DNA of 64,000 nucleotides from Geodermatophilaceae bacterium URHB0062. Its GTDB lineage: Bacteria > Actinomycetota > Actinomycetes > Mycobacteriales > Geodermatophilaceae. Below, piece by piece: positions 51,621 to 60,002 of this stretch (its first letter is position 1; every line of letters starts with the position of its first letter). The DNA lies in assembly GCA_000620185.1 (NCBI GenBank), contig KK211088.1, positions 264,498 through 328,497 of the forward strand. The letters run 5' to 3'. The notes below the pieces were generated by a model that was given only the letters and a program-made list of their open reading frames with translations, made no database searches and was not told where the DNA came from. A program made the position numbers and the translations under genes.

Positions 51621-53770
51621 GCGATTCCCGCACGCCGGGCCGGCTGCTGCAGACCGGCCGGGTGCTCGCCCGCGTCCTCCTCACCTGGGCCGCCGCCACC
51701 TTCGCGCTGGTCGCCCTCGACGCCTGGCTCACCGGCTTCGCCATGCAGTCGTGGTGGCAGCCGCCGGTCGCCGCCCTGCTGCTCGGCCTGCTCACCGCGG
51801 GCGTCTGGCCCCTGGTCCTGCGCGTCGCCCTGCCCGTCGCCTTCTTGACCTTCGGCCTCGGCGGCTTCCTGCTGCTTGGCGCCGGGGTGCTGGGCGTCTT
51901 CATGGCCATCCCGGGCGTCGAGGTGGAAAGCTTCGCCACGTCCGTCGTCGTCGCCGTCGCGATGGCCGCCGTCTCGGGCGTGGTGAACAGCCTGCTGGCC
52001 GTCGACGAGGACGAGCTGTTCTTCCGCCGGGCCCGACGCCGGGCCCGACAGCGTCCCGGGCAGCGGCCGACCCCGCCCGGCGTGCTCTTCCTGCAGATCG
52101 ACGGCCTCGGCTACGACACCGCCCGCCGCGCCGTCCGTGACGGATCCATGCCGACGCTGGCCGGCTGGCTGCGGTCGGGCAGCCACGTGCTCACCTCGTG
52201 GCACACCGACTGGAGCTCGCAGACCGGCGCCAGCGTCTGCGGGATCCTGCACGGCTCCACCTACGACATCCTCGGCTTCCGCTGGTACGAGAAGGACACC
52301 GACCACGTCGTCCGCGTCTCGCATCCCGCCGACGCCGTCGAGGTCGAGCGCCGGCACTCCGACGGCCGCGGCCTGCTCGCCGGCGGCGGCGCCGGGCGGG
52401 GCAACCTGTTCACCGGCGACGCCGCGCACGTGAGCCTGACGATGAGCTCCATCGCGCACGTGACCCCGCGCCGGGCCCGCCGGGTGCGCCGCGCCCGCGA
52501 CCGGGTCGGCGCCGGCTACTACGCCTACTTCGCCAACCCGGCCAACGCGCTGCGCACGGTGGGCGTCTCCGTGGTCGACATCTACCGCGAGCTCCGCGCC
52601 GCGGCCCAGCAGCGCCGGGCCGACGTCCGCCCCCGCGTGCCGCGCGGCGGGCTGTACCCCCTGGCCCGCCCGGGGACGACGGTCATCGCGCGGGACGTTG
52701 TGGTCTCGGCGCTGCTCGAGGACATGCTCGCCGGCCGCCCGGTCGTCTACGCGGACTTCCTGGGCTACGACGAGGTGGCCCACCACTCGGGGCTGGAGCG
52801 CTTCGACACCCTCGAGGTGCTGCGCAGCATCGACCAGCAGATCGGCCGCCTCTACCGCGCCACCCAGCTCGCGCCGCGGGAGTACCACCTGGTCTGCCTC
52901 TCCGACCACGGCCAGACCCAGGGCTGGGCCTTCGCCGACCGGTTCGGGGAGTCGATCGAGCAACTGGTCGGCCGGCTCTGCGGCGGATCGGGTGCGGAGA
53001 CGCACGGGCCGAAGGACAGCCGCCGTCCCATCGAGGGCTGGCAGGTCGGCGCCGGGCTCGCCGAGGGCTCGGGCCCGGTCGCGCGCCGGCTGCAGCAGCG
53101 GGTCGAGCGGGCCGGGGCGGTCCGTCACGAGCACGAGCTGGCCGGCGCCGAGGGGCAGGTGCCGCGGGTCGCGCCCGGGGTGGTGTGCGTGGTCTCCGGG
53201 CACACGGCCATGGTGTCGTTCTCCGACATCGCCGGCCGGGTGTCGCTCGAGGAGATCGAACGGCACTGGCCCCGCCTGCTGCCCGGGCTGGTCGACCACG
53301 ACGGGGTCGGCTTCCTCCTGGTGCACTCCGACGAGTTCGGGCCGGTGGTGCTCGGCCGCGACGGGGTGCACCGCCTGGCCTCCGGCGTCGTCATCGGCAC
53401 CGATCCGCTGCTGCCCTACGGCGGGCACGCGGCCGCGCTGGTGGCCCGCACGTCGGGCTTTCCGCACTGCCCCGACGTCGTCATCAACAGCCGCTACGAC
53501 CCCGACACCGACGAGGCCTCGCCGTTCGAGCCGCACGTCGGGTCGCACGGCGGGCTGGGCGGGCCGCAGCAGCGCGGATTCCTCAGCTACCCGCGGTCGT
53601 TCGCGGCGCCGGGAGAGATCGTCGGCGCGGAGCACCTGCACCGGGTGCTGCGCGGCTGGCTGACCGATCTCGGTCAGCCCGAGCCCACCGGGGAGGGCGC
53701 CGTCGTCGGCCCGCAGAGCCCCACCGCGCTGGGGACGACGCCGTTCCCCTCCTTCGACCCGGTGGCCTGA
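51617..53770 (+). CDS. Membrane phosphodiesterase/alkaline phosphatase superfamily protein
   Basis: Four hydrophobic helices (about residues 18-130) precede a large domain starting PPGVLFLQIDGLGYDTARRAVRDGSMPTLAGWLRSGSH, typical of type I phosphodiesterase/nucleotide pyrophosphatases with a metal Asp; the nucleophile Thr lies in SSQTGASV, and further metal sites in YADFLGYDEVAHHSG, CLSDHGQTQG and HVGSHGGLGG. All are intact in 717 residues. The domain appears to face the cytoplasm or exterior depending on an unresolved topology. Substrate unknown; with an MBL hydrolase and DedA in the same coupled operon a role in lipid-head-group or polyprenyl phosphate metabolism is inferred. Confidence 0.82.
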   Translation: MSDSRTPGRLLQTGRVLARVLLTWAAATFALVALDAWLTGFAMQSWWQPPVAALLLGLLTAGVWPLVLRVALPVAFLTFGLGGFLLLGAGVLGVFMAIPGVEVESFATSVVVAVAMAAVSGVVNSLLAVDEDELFFRRARRRARQRPGQRPTPPGVLFLQIDGLGYDTARRAVRDGSMPTLAGWLRSGSHVLTSWHTDWSSQTGASVCGILHGSTYDILGFRWYEKDTDHVVRVSHPADAVEVERRHSDGRGLLAGGGAGRGNLFTGDAAHVSLTMSSIAHVTPRRARRVRRARDRVGAGYYAYFANPANALRTVGVSVVDIYRELRAAAQQRRADVRPRVPRGGLYPLARPGTTVIARDVVVSALLEDMLAGRPVVYADFLGYDEVAHHSGLERFDTLEVLRSIDQQIGRLYRATQLAPREYHLVCLSDHGQTQGWAFADRFGESIEQLVGRLCGGSGAETHGPKDSRRPIEGWQVGAGLAEGSGPVARRLQQRVERAGAVRHEHELAGAEGQVPRVAPGVVCVVSGHTAMVSFSDIAGRVSLEEIERHWPRLLPGLVDHDGVGFLLVHSDEFGPVVLGRDGVHRLASGVVIGTDPLLPYGGHAAALVARTSGFPHCPDVVINSRYDPDTDEASPFEPHVGSHGGLGGPQQRGFLSYPRSFAAPGEIVGAEHLHRVLRGWLTDLGQPEPTGEGAVVGPQSPTALGTTPFPSFDPVA

Positions 53771-53812
53771 GCGCCCGTGGTCCTGTTCGGGGTCAGACGC
53801 GCCCTCCGCCCG

Positions 53813-53869
53813 CGAGATCTGCACATTCGTGGCCATCGCGCCCTGATGGCCACGAATGTGCAGATCTCG
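53813..53869. repeat. Large perfect inverted repeat, 25-base arms with 7-base loop
   Basis: Bases 53813-53837 are exactly complementary to 53845-53869, with loop GCGCCCT. It lies between two same-strand genes, 43 bases after one stop and 86 before the next start. Length and perfection exceed ordinary terminators, and there is no T-run; it could be a REP-like palindromic element or a strong hairpin terminator. Confidence 0.85.
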
Positions 53870-53955
53870 TGCGTACGGCGGAATGTGGCGTGACGAACGC
53901 GTGAACTCGGTCGCGCGTCCTGGCGGTGCGCGCATCGGTGGCCGACAGTGGGCCG

Positions 53956-54948
53956 ATGCGACCCGACGCCCGCGCCTGGTTCCAGCACTGCACGACGTCC
54001 GCCACCTCCGTCACCGATCTGGATCTCGACGCGCTGCTGCGCGCCAAGCGGTGGGGCGGACACCGCGTCAGCGTCGTCCTGCCCGCGCGGAACGAGGAGG
54101 CGACGGTCGGCCGCCTGGCCGCCGACGTCCGCGAGCACTGGATGCGCCGGCTGCCGCTGGTCGACGAGTTGCTGGTGGTCGACTCCGACTCCACCGACGC
54201 CACCGCCGCGGTCGCCCGGGCGGCCGGTGCCGACGTCGTCGCCACCAGCGACGTGCTGCCGGCCCACGGCACCCGCCCCGGCAAGGGTGAGGCCCTGTGG
54301 AAGGGGCTGGCCGCGACCACCGGTGACCTCGTGGTCTTCCTCGACGCCGACCTCATCGGTGACGTCACCCACTACGTCCCGGGACTGCTCGCCCCGCTGC
54401 TGACCGATCCGCAGGTGAGCTACGTCAAGGGCTGCTACACCCGGCCGCTGGAGATCGACGGGCAGAGCCTGCCGGCCGGTGGCGGCCGGGTCACCGAACT
54501 CACCGCCCGGCCGCTGCTCAACGCGCTGTGGCCCGAGCTCGCCGGCTTCGTGCAGCCGCTCGGCGGGGAGTACGCCGGCCGCCGCGCGGTCCTCGAGCAG
54601 GTGCCGTTCGTGTCCGGTTACGGCGTCGAGATCGGGCTGCTCATCGATCTGCTGCACCTGGGCGGGCTGTCGTCGCTCGCGCAGGTGGACCTCGGCGTCC
54701 GCCGGCACACCTCCCAGTCGCAGGAGGCGCTCGGCACGATGGCCGGGCAGATCGTCGCCACCGTCCTGGCCCGGGCCGAATGCGGGCGTCCCGGGCATCA
54801 CCGCCCGGCCGCCAGCGGGCTGCTCACCCAGTTCCGGCACGACGGCACCGGGTTCGTGCCGCGGAGCAGTGCCGTCGCGGTCGACGAGCGCCCCCCGATG
54901 GCCACCGTCCCGGAGTACCGGGCGCGGTGGGCCGGAGTTGCCGGCTGA
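53956..54948 (+). CDS. gpgS: Glucosyl-3-phosphoglycerate synthase
   Basis: This 330-residue GT81 enzyme transfers glucose from UDP-glucose to 3-phosphoglycerate, the first step of glucosylglycerate and methylglucose lipopolysaccharide synthesis in actinobacteria. It shows VVLPARNEEATVG near residue 38, LVVDSDSTDATA, PGKGEALWKGLAATTGDLVVFLDADL (metal-binding D-x-D) and VKGCYTRPL, then FVQPLGGEYAGRR and GYGVEIGLLIDL, in the order of mycobacterial GpgS and at the usual length. ATG 53956 precedes the domain with a normal N-terminus. It is followed by a GDPD gene on the same strand. Confidence 0.9.
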   Translation: MRPDARAWFQHCTTSATSVTDLDLDALLRAKRWGGHRVSVVLPARNEEATVGRLAADVREHWMRRLPLVDELLVVDSDSTDATAAVARAAGADVVATSDVLPAHGTRPGKGEALWKGLAATTGDLVVFLDADLIGDVTHYVPGLLAPLLTDPQVSYVKGCYTRPLEIDGQSLPAGGGRVTELTARPLLNALWPELAGFVQPLGGEYAGRRAVLEQVPFVSGYGVEIGLLIDLLHLGGLSSLAQVDLGVRRHTSQSQEALGTMAGQIVATVLARAECGRPGHHRPAASGLLTQFRHDGTGFVPRSSAVAVDERPPMATVPEYRARWAGVAG

Positions 54949-55052
54949 CGCAGACCCTCGAGACGCCCTCCCGAGGGCGGGTCGCGGCGCGCGACTCACA
55001 GGTTGCCGGGAGAAGATCGTCTCGTGCCGGTCGCTTCCGTCCTCACCCAGCG

Positions 55053-55895
55053 GTGACCGGTCCCGAGGTCGTCGCCCACCGCGGCGGAACGACCGAAGCG
55101 CCGGAGCACACGCTGGCCGCCTACCGCCAGGCCGCCGTCATCGGTGCCGATGCGGTCGAGTGCGACGTCCGCATGACGCGGGACGGCGTCCTCGTGTGTG
55201 TGCACGACCGCCGGGTGCGGAGCACCTCCAACGGGCGTGGCGTCGTCTCGGCCCTGCGGCTCGACGAGCTCGAGCAGTTCCACTTCGGTCCGCGGAAGTC
55301 CGGCTTCCGGTCCCGCTGGGCCGACGACGAGATCACCGCCGTCACCGACGAGCCGGACGTCGAGAACGGCCTGGTCCTCACGCTGGACCGGCTGCTCGAG
55401 TACATCACCGCCACCCCCGGCACCGTGCGGCTGGCGATCGAGACCAAGCACCCGACCCGGCACACCCGCAAGGTGGAGGAGGCGCTGACCGACACCCTGC
55501 GCCGCTACGGGCTGCTGGGCAACGGCCGGCCGGTGGAGTGGGCCGGCCGACCCGCCGTCCGGATGATGAGCTTCTCGCAGCTGGCGGTCCGCCGGATGGC
55601 GGCCGTGGCGCCCGGGATCCCCACGGTGCAGCTGATCGGCAACCGGCTGCGGCCGCTCCGGCGGGAGGTGCTGCTGAGCAGCGCCACCGCCGTCGGTCCC
55701 GGCATCCGGCTGCTGCGCGCCGACCCGGACTACGTCGCCGACGCGCACGCCGCCGGCAAGGAGGTCCACGTCTGGACGGTGAACCGCCCCGCCGACATGG
55801 ACTACCTGCGCGATCTCGGCGTCGACGTGATCATCACCGACCACCCGCAGGAGCTGCTCCGTCGCCTGGGCCGGGACACCGCCGCGTCGTTCTGA
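55053..55895 (+). CDS. Glycerophosphodiester phosphodiesterase
   Basis: The 280-residue GDPD has VVAHRGGTTEAPEHTLAAY, the active-site HRG with E and N/H positions, then GADAVECDVRMTRDGVLVCVHD (E-x-D and second catalytic His), LAIETKHPTR, and the C-terminal VHVWTVNRPADMDYLRDLGVDVIITDHP. All catalytic residues are present. It hydrolyses glycerophosphodiesters such as glycerophosphocholine to glycerol-3-phosphate. There is no signal peptide, so it is cytoplasmic. GTG 55053 starts just before the first strand; the longer frame overlapping gpgS is rejected. Confidence 0.9.
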   Translation: MTGPEVVAHRGGTTEAPEHTLAAYRQAAVIGADAVECDVRMTRDGVLVCVHDRRVRSTSNGRGVVSALRLDELEQFHFGPRKSGFRSRWADDEITAVTDEPDVENGLVLTLDRLLEYITATPGTVRLAIETKHPTRHTRKVEEALTDTLRRYGLLGNGRPVEWAGRPAVRMMSFSQLAVRRMAAVAPGIPTVQLIGNRLRPLRREVLLSSATAVGPGIRLLRADPDYVADAHAAGKEVHVWTVNRPADMDYLRDLGVDVIITDHPQELLRRLGRDTAASF

Positions 55896-55929
55896 CCCCG
55901 GCGGGGTGCCGTCAGGGTCCGAACGGCAG

Positions 55930-56595
55930 TCAGGCGAGGGCGGTCTCGTCGAGAGCCGCCGCGAGGTCGCCCGGGGTGTCGTAGATGCCGACCGCCCCGG
56001 CCTCGCGCAGCTCGTCGTCGCCGAAGCCGCCGGACCGCACGACCAGCGCCGGCATCCCGGCGTTCTTGGCCGCGTGCACGTCGTAGACGGAGTCACCGAT
56101 GACGACGCTCGGTGCGTCGACCGGCTCGCCGATCGTCTCCAGCGCCACGTGCAGCAGGTCGGGGGCGGGCTTGGTCGACTCGACGTCCTCGCTGGTGGTC
56201 CAGCCGTCGGCGACGTCGCGGACGTCGAGCATGTCGAGCGCCCGGTCCACGTGGTGCGGCTTGCCCGAGCTGGCCAGCACCACCCGGTGACCGCGCTCCT
56301 TGAGCGCGACGACGAGCTCCCGGGCACCGGGCAGCAGCGACACCTCCGGCAGGAGCGGGTCGAACTCCCGCACCCAGCGCTCGCGGGCCTCGTCGCCGAT
56401 CCGCTCCTCCACCTCGTCGCCCCCGAGCGCGCTCACCAGTTGATCGCCGCCCATGCCGATCAGCCGGTGGATCCGCCAGATCGGATACGTCTCCCCCAGC
56501 GAGCGGAACGCCCGATACCAGGCCAGCGCGTGCTGGTAGTTGGTGTCGACGAGGGTGCCGTCGACGTCGAGGACGGCGATCCGCGAAGAGCTCAT
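55930..56595 (-). CDS. HAD-superfamily phosphatase (PGP/beta-PGM-like)
   Basis: Motif I is VLDVDGTLVDT (the second Asp is the acid, the first the nucleophile), motif II is VLASSGK, motif III is Lys in STKPAPD, and motif IV is VIGDSVYDVHAAKNAG. The cap domain lies between residues 15-85 (LIGMGGDQLVSALGGDEV). The 221-residue length fits phosphoglycolate phosphatase-like enzymes. The substrate is not determined. It converges on the gpgS-GDPD unit and could be, but need not be, a phosphatase for glucosylphosphoglycerate. ATG 56595 is used; the longer frame to 57012 is a shadow. Confidence 0.85.
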   Translation of the reverse strand: MSSSRIAVLDVDGTLVDTNYQHALAWYRAFRSLGETYPIWRIHRLIGMGGDQLVSALGGDEVEERIGDEARERWVREFDPLLPEVSLLPGARELVVALKERGHRVVLASSGKPHHVDRALDMLDVRDVADGWTTSEDVESTKPAPDLLHVALETIGEPVDAPSVVIGDSVYDVHAAKNAGMPALVVRSGGFGDDELREAGAVGIYDTPGDLAAALDETALA

Positions 56596-56693
56596 GGGCG
56601 GCAGGCTGCCCAGACCGCTGCGCCGCCAACCCCCGGACATATGGGACCGGCTCTCGGCCCGCGCCGTCCCGACCGGTGCGGGACCATCGACCG

Positions 56694-57146
56694 ATGCCTT
56701 CTGCCGCCTCCCGCGAGCCGACCGAGGTCTGTCCCGGGTGCGGCGCCGTCCTCGCCTCGGTGGCGGAGGGCGGACGGGTGCGGCCCGGGGCCTCGCCGTC
56801 CTGCAGCCGGCTGTTCGAGGTGACCCTGCACGGACCTCGCGTGGAGACCGACACCGACCGCTCCGCCGCCGGGGTGGTGCGCCTGGCCGACGACGCCTAC
56901 GCCGCGCAGCACCCGACCGCGGAGGACCCCGACCGGCTCCGGGCGGCGCTGGACGGGCTGCCCCGCTCGCCGGGTGAGCGGCCGGTGCCGGACGACGCGC
57001 AGCCACCGGCACACTGGCGGACGACGATCGCCGACGTCGCCGCGGACCTCGACGTCATCGCCCTGCCGGTGCTCGTGAACTCGTGGGCGCGCGCGGTCCG
57101 CGAGGACTGGGCCGCGGCCGGTCGAGCGGCCGAGCCCGGGAAATAG
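56694..57146 (+). CDS. DUF5946-like protein with N-terminal CxxC
   Basis: The 150-residue product starts with EVCPGCGAVLA, a zinc-knuckle-like pair, then RPGASPSCSRLFEVTL and VVRLADDAYAAQHPTAEDPDRL, the conserved core of DUF5946 proteins (R-L-x2-D-x-Y-A-x-Q-H-P). The function of the family is unknown. ATG 56694 is chosen. The 3' end is 47 bases before the TetR regulator at 57194, with the same direction. Confidence 0.7.
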   Translation: MPSAASREPTEVCPGCGAVLASVAEGGRVRPGASPSCSRLFEVTLHGPRVETDTDRSAAGVVRLADDAYAAQHPTAEDPDRLRAALDGLPRSPGERPVPDDAQPPAHWRTTIADVAADLDVIALPVLVNSWARAVREDWAAAGRAAEPGK

Positions 57147-57193
57147 TGCCTCTGCGTCATGCGGCGATGACGTTGCGTATCTATCCTCGAAGC

Positions 57194-57928
57194 GTGAGTG
57201 AACTACTTGATCGACGCGCACGGAAGAAAGCCCAGACCAGGGAGCAGATCCGCGGAGTCGCGCACCGGTTGTTCGACGAGCGGGGCTTCGACGAGGTGAC
57301 CATCGCCGACGTCGCCCGCGTCGCCGACGTCGCCGTCCAGACGGTGTTCAACCACTTCGCCACGAAGGAAGAACTCTTCTTCGACGAGCGCGGGCCCGAG
57401 ATCGACGCTCCGTCCACGGCGATCCGTTCCCGGGACCCGTTGACGCCGCCGCTGACGGCGCTGCGCGACTTCCTGATCGACCTCTCCCGGGCGCACCTGC
57501 GCGCGCTGGCCGATGACAGCCGTCGCCGCTACCTGGTCACCCTGCTCGCCTCGGAGACCCTGCTCACCTACGAGCGGGAGCTGCTCATCGAGGCCGAACG
57601 GCGGCTGGCCGCGGCACTCACCGAGGCCTGGGCCGAGGGGGATTCCAGCGGTGGTCCCGTGCCCGCCGATCCGGAGACGGCCGCTGCTCTCGTCTCGGCG
57701 ATGTGGTGCTCGGCGGTGCGGGTGCTGACCCACACCAACCGCGAGCGGCTGACCGCCGGCGCCTGCCCCGACGAACTCGCGAGGATGGTCGAGAACTTCG
57801 CCGCCGACCTGCTCGGGCAGCTGGAGTCCAGCGCCTCCATGACGGCGGGGCTCTCCACCCCGGGCCGGCCGGCCCGCGCGGACGCGGCTGCCACCGGATG
57901 GCCGCCCGCCGTCCAGCGAGCGGGCTGA
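57194..57928 (+). CDS. TetR-family transcriptional regulator
   Basis: The N-terminal helix-turn-helix is complete: REQIRGVAHRLFDERGFDEVTIADVARVADVAVQTVFNHFATKEELF (residues about 12-60). The ligand-binding domain (to about 205) is mostly helical with several tryptophans, and a 35-residue Pro/Ala tail follows. GTG 57194 is used; a TATCCT lies 12 bases upstream, which may be a -10 box of a leaderless transcript. No target gene can be named. It converges on a second TetR gene. Confidence 0.88.
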   Translation: MSELLDRRARKKAQTREQIRGVAHRLFDERGFDEVTIADVARVADVAVQTVFNHFATKEELFFDERGPEIDAPSTAIRSRDPLTPPLTALRDFLIDLSRAHLRALADDSRRRYLVTLLASETLLTYERELLIEAERRLAAALTEAWAEGDSSGGPVPADPETAAALVSAMWCSAVRVLTHTNRERLTAGACPDELARMVENFAADLLGQLESSASMTAGLSTPGRPARADAAATGWPPAVQRAG

Positions 57929-57937
57929 CCCGCCGGT

Positions 57938-58558
57938 TCAGCAGACGACCGCGGGGCTGAGCGCTCCGCGATCGTTTGCGGTCGACGGCGCGACGACGGG
58001 CACCAGGACCTCGTCGACGACCCGGTCGACCTGAGCCGGGGTCATCGCGCCGTCACCCACGGCCGTGAACCGCTGCCACCAGAACGCCTCGAGCACCGAC
58101 CCGAGCAGCGCCAGCCGGTCGGTGTCGACCGGCTCACCCCGCCCCGCGGCGCGCGAGCCGATCTCGGCCACCGCGGCGTGCAGCGGTCGTACGAGCGCCG
58201 CGTCGAGCCCCGCCCGGAGCTGCTCCTCATGACGCGCGGCCCCGACGAGGCTCGCCGCGGCCCGTTCCTCCCGGTCCAGCGGCAGGGACCAGCGGGCGAC
58301 CAGCGCCGCGAGGTCGGCACGCAGCGAGCCCTCGTCGTCGGGCACGGACACCAGGTTGAACCGCCCGACCGCGTGGCGGGCCAGTACCGCCATGGTCGGC
58401 CACCGCCGGTAGATGCCTGCCTTGCCGGCGCGGGCGCGGGCGGCGATCCGGTCGCTGTTCAGCCGGCCCCAGCCCTCCTCGGCCAGGATGTCGACCGCGA
58501 CCGAGAGCAGCTGCTCGGAGAGTTCCGCACTGAGCGGTCTCCCCGGCGTGCCCGTCAT
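57938..58558 (-). CDS. TetR-family transcriptional regulator
   Basis: The DNA-binding domain has LLSVAVDILAEEGWGRLNSDRIAARARAGKAGIYRRWPTMAVL at residues about 18-60, with the TetR_C_16/AcrR-like pattern K-A-x-I-Y-R-R-W. The C-terminal domain contains FWWQRFTAVGDGAMTP. It converges with the TetR gene at 57194-57928, only nine bases apart at their stops. ATG 58558 is the start; the extended frame to 58624 is less likely. The likely target is unknown. Confidence 0.87.
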   Translation of the reverse strand: MTGTPGRPLSAELSEQLLSVAVDILAEEGWGRLNSDRIAARARAGKAGIYRRWPTMAVLARHAVGRFNLVSVPDDEGSLRADLAALVARWSLPLDREERAAASLVGAARHEEQLRAGLDAALVRPLHAAVAEIGSRAAGRGEPVDTDRLALLGSVLEAFWWQRFTAVGDGAMTPAQVDRVVDEVLVPVVAPSTANDRGALSPAVVC

Positions 58559-58694
58559 CGCCCGAGTCCGTGACGCCTCGTCATACGCACCGCGACATAT
58601 TGGCGCGAATGATGGAGCGACCACAATGTCCGGGGACTACAAACTGTGGCCATTTCCCCGAGCGTGGGGTTCCGGAACCGCCGGGTCACGCAGC

Positions 58695-59072
58695 TCAGGC
58701 GCCCGCTGCGCTCACCACACGCACCTGCAGGCTGGCGCCGTCCTCGGACAGGTGGCCCTTGCTCCGCGCACCGGCGACCATGGCGTCCCAGCGCTCCGCC
58801 CAGTTCGGGGCCGTGGCGCGCGGCTCGGCGGCCGCCCGCAGCGCCGCCGCGTCCAGGAACGCGGTCGTCGAGTCCTGCAACCGGCCCAGCCCGCTGCGCT
58901 CGAGCACCTCGGCGGCCTCCTCGTCGGTGACCTCCCCGAGGGCCAGGTGCAGCCGGCTCAGGTCGTCGACGTCGACGACCCGTGCGTCGGGGCGCTCATC
59001 CACGCCCCCGATCACCTCCACGAACACGGCGACCTCCTCGGGTATTCGGGCCTGTCCGGACTTTATGGCCAT
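58695..59072 (-). CDS. Hypothetical small protein upstream of TetR, downstream of menB
   Basis: The 125-residue frame begins MAIKSGQARIPEEVAVFVEVIGG and continues with an acidic, helix-rich sequence (VTDEEAAEVLERSGLGRLQDSTTAFLDAAAL ... WAERWDAMVAGA). The composition is balanced and codon use resembles its neighbours, so it is probably real. No family is recognised. ATG 59072 lies in a 12-base palindrome TTATGGCCATAA. It follows menB on the same strand by eight bases, so it is probably co-transcribed. Confidence 0.6.
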   Translation of the reverse strand: MAIKSGQARIPEEVAVFVEVIGGVDERPDARVVDVDDLSRLHLALGEVTDEEAAEVLERSGLGRLQDSTTAFLDAAALRAAAEPRATAPNWAERWDAMVAGARSKGHLSEDGASLQVRVVSAAGA

Positions 59073-59080
59073 AAGTGCCG

Positions 59081-59968
59081 CTACACATGCCAGGGGAAGC
59101 GGGTGAAGTCCGGATCCCGCTTCTCCAGGAACGCGTCGCGCCCCTCCACCGCCTCCTCGGCCATGTAGGCCAGCCGGGTGGTCTCGCCGGCGAACAGTTG
59201 CTGGCCGACCAGGCCGTCGTCGATGAGGTTGAACGAGTACTTGAGCATGCGCTGCGCGGTCGGGCTCTTGGCCACGATCCGCTTGCCCCACTCCAGCGCG
59301 GTCGCCTCCAGCTCGTCATGGGGGACGACGCGGTTGACCATGCCCATGGCGTGCGCGTCGGCCGCCGAGTACTCCTCGCCGAGGAAGAAGATCTCGCGGG
59401 CGAACTTCTGGCCCACCTGCCGGGCGAGGTAGGCGGAACCGAAGCCCCCGTCGAAGCTGCCGACGTCGGCGTCGGTCTGCTTGAAGCGGCCGTGCTCGGC
59501 GCTGGCCAGGGTCAGGTCCGAGACGACGTGCAGGCTGTGCCCGCCCCCGGCCGCCCACCCAGGGACGACGCAGATGACCACCTTCGGCATGAACCGGATC
59601 AGCCGCTGTGCCTCGAGGACGTGCAGCCGCCCCGACGACCCAGCCGACGCCTCGTAGCCGTACCGGCCCCGCACCCGCTGGTCGCCGCCGGAGCAGAACG
59701 CCCAGCCGCCGTCCTTGGCGCTGGGCCCGTTGCCGGTGAGGATCACGCATCCGACGTCGGTGGACAGCCGCGCGTGGTCGAGCGCGGTGATCAGCTCGTC
59801 GACGGTCTGCGGCCGGAAGGCGTTGCGCACCTCGGGGCGGTCGAAGGCGATCCGGACGACGCCCGCGTCGACCGCACGGTGATAGGTGAGGTCGGCGAAG
59901 TCGAAGCCCTCCACGGGCCGCCACGCGGAGCTGTCGAAGATCTCGGAGACGTCGTCGCGGGCGCTCAT
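59081..59968 (-). CDS. menB: 1,4-dihydroxy-2-naphthoyl-CoA synthase
   Basis: MenB closes the second ring in menaquinone synthesis, converting o-succinylbenzoyl-CoA to 1,4-dihydroxy-2-naphthoyl-CoA. The 295-residue product shows the crotonase fold with RPEVRNAFRPQTVDEL, CSGGDQRVRGRYGYEA, VVPGWAAGGGHSLHVVSDLTLAS (oxyanion hole), TDADVGSFDGGFGSAYLARQVGQKFAREIFFLG and the C-terminal DFTRFPWHV, near identical to actinobacterial MenB. The typical active-site Asp and Tyr are present. ATG 59968 is used. Other men genes are not seen in the window. Confidence 0.95.
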   Translation of the reverse strand: MSARDDVSEIFDSSAWRPVEGFDFADLTYHRAVDAGVVRIAFDRPEVRNAFRPQTVDELITALDHARLSTDVGCVILTGNGPSAKDGGWAFCSGGDQRVRGRYGYEASAGSSGRLHVLEAQRLIRFMPKVVICVVPGWAAGGGHSLHVVSDLTLASAEHGRFKQTDADVGSFDGGFGSAYLARQVGQKFAREIFFLGEEYSAADAHAMGMVNRVVPHDELEATALEWGKRIVAKSPTAQRMLKYSFNLIDDGLVGQQLFAGETTRLAYMAEEAVEGRDAFLEKRDPDFTRFPWHV

Positions 59969-60002
59969 GCGCTGAACCTAACCGGGCCCGTCCGCGGGCC
60001 TC

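Noticed and set aside
59063-59074. TTATGGCCATAA palindrome as an operator
   Set aside because: It is only 12 bases and includes the start codon of the small ORF; too short to support a site.
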